Assembly: GCA_041591915.1 (NCBI GenBank)
Contig: JBFHRB010000016.1
Span: 1-22,567 of the forward strand
Origin: JBFHRB01 sp041591915
Lineage (GTDB): Bacteria; Actinomycetota; Nitriliruptoria; Nitriliruptorales; Nitriliruptoraceae
Reading direction: 5' to 3'
DNA length: 22,567 bases
Part shown: positions 22,055 to 22,567 of the stretch, piece by piece
How positions within the stretch are numbered: position 1 is the stretch's first letter
Layout of the letters: every line of letters begins with the position of its first letter
Program-made: the position numbers and the translations under genes
The notes under the pieces: model-generated
Told to the model about the DNA's origin: nothing
Seen by the model: the letters and a program-made list of their open reading frames with translations, nothing else
Database searches by the model: none

Positions 22055-22567
22055 CAGCCGGCGAGCTCCTGCGAGCGCGCAACCCACGCGTCCTTCAGCA
22101 TCAGCGCGTCGCCCGAGGCCAGGACCTCGCGGGCACGCTCGACCCCCGCCGCGATGCTGTCGACGACGTCGGCCGCGTACAGGGCGGCGCCGGCGTTGAG
22201 CGCGACGATGTCGGCGCGTGGCCCGGGCTCCCCGTCGAGCACGGCGTCAGAGATCGCCGTGTTCACGTCGACCCCGCCGCCCTGCAGGTCCGCCGGCGTG
22301 GCCCGGGCAACGCCGACGTCCTGCGGATCGAACGTCGACTCGGTCACGCGACCGTCCCGGATCTCCCAGAGACGCGACGGGCCCGTGGTCGTGAGCTCGT
22401 CGAGGCCGTCGCTGCCGTGGAACACGAGGGCGTGCCGCTTCCCCAGCAGGGCGAGCGCCTCCGCCATCTTCGGAGCCAGCTCGGGATCGGACACGCCGAC
22501 GGTCTGGTGCTGCGCGCCGGCGGGGTTGGTGAGTGGCCCGAGCACGTTGAACACCGTGCGGATGCCG
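22054..22567 (-). CDS. trpD: Anthranilate phosphoribosyltransferase, C-terminal part (runs off window)
   Basis: The visible 170 residues, open at the window's right edge, are the C-terminal half of TrpD. GIRTVFNVLGPLTNPAG matches the conserved substrate-binding segment, followed by HALVFHGSDGLDELTTTGPS and the end region NAGAALYAADVVDSIAAGVERAREVLASG. TrpD joins anthranilate to phosphoribosyl pyrophosphate in the second step of tryptophan synthesis, in the cytosol. The N-terminal helical domain is outside the window. No other trp gene is visible, so it is not part of a trp operon here, as also remembered for M. tuberculosis Rv2192c. The stop overlaps the csaA start by one base. Confidence 0.95.
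   Translation of the reverse strand, partial: GIRTVFNVLGPLTNPAGAQHQTVGVSDPELAPKMAEALALLGKRHALVFHGSDGLDELTTTGPSRLWEIRDGRVTESTFDPQDVGVARATPADLQGGGVDVNTAISDAVLDGEPGPRADIVALNAGAALYAADVVDSIAAGVERAREVLASGDALMLKDAWVARSQELAG

Noticed and set aside
1..22567. tRNA, rRNA, transposase, integrase or att-site repeats
   Set aside because: I saw no cloverleaf-like sequence, transposase or integrase motif, or flanking direct repeats.

Overview
The window is a dense, GC-rich bacterial chromosome segment. Genes abut or overlap by a few bases, GTG and TTG starts are common, and there is no tRNA, rRNA, insertion sequence, phage gene or CRISPR array. A WhiB-family regulator, a PimB-type mannosyltransferase, a SepH/DUF3071 protein, a DEDDh exonuclease/GIY-YIG fusion and a perfect TCGAAC-N4-GTTCGA LexA box all point to an actinobacterium. 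The cell-wall-binding-repeat protein and the overall mix suggest a deep lineage (Nitriliruptoria or Acidimicrobiia-like), but that placement is only a guess. Several genes recur, in the same order and orientation, in the Mycobacterium tuberculosis Rv2184c-Rv2192c region as I remember it (ArsA-like ATPase, SRPBCC, PimB, exonuclease/GIY-YIG, TrpD). This looks like a conserved actinobacterial neighbourhood loosened by lineage-specific insertions.

Layout. (1) 1-3309, minus strand: an operon read right to left. It encodes a secreted alkaline-phosphatase-superfamily protein with a sortase-like tail, an SRPBCC protein, a membrane protein with two zinc ribbons, and an ArsA/Get3-like ATPase that runs off the window. 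(2) 3378-5509, plus strand: a rhomboid protease and a secreted caspase-like peptidase with EF-hand-like loops. (3) 5510-12070, minus strand: a long, tightly packed run of eight genes. In transcription order these are a DUF309 protein, a small zinc ribbon, a membrane-anchored hypothetical protein, a coiled-coil NYN nuclease-like protein, SepH, a coiled-coil lipoprotein, PimB and an alpha/beta hydrolase. (4) 12150-13412, minus strand: a stand-alone CBM48 glycogen-binding-type domain and a secreted GH18-like TIM-barrel protein. (5) 13519-14322, plus strand: formamidopyrimidine-DNA glycosylase, possibly leaderless. (6) 14319-17048, minus strand: a large secreted protein with three cell-wall-binding type 2 repeats. 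(7) 17209-19442, plus strand: a WhiB-family regulator with a strong terminator, then the LexA-box-controlled exonuclease/GIY-YIG fusion. (8) 19446-22567, minus strand: a secreted beta-propeller protein, a CsaA-like tRNA-binding protein and the 3' part of trpD.

Two themes stand out. One is envelope and division biology: SepH, PimB, the coiled-coil lipoprotein, the wall-binding protein and the sortase-tailed phosphatase. The other is DNA repair and damage response: Fpg and the SOS-controlled exonuclease/GIY-YIG protein. The most unusual items are the SepH protein with a 60-residue Asp/Glu/Tyr tract and a histone-H1-like Lys/Ala tail, the caspase-like/rhomboid pair, and the clean LexA box. I found no clearly undescribed multi-gene defence or mobile system.
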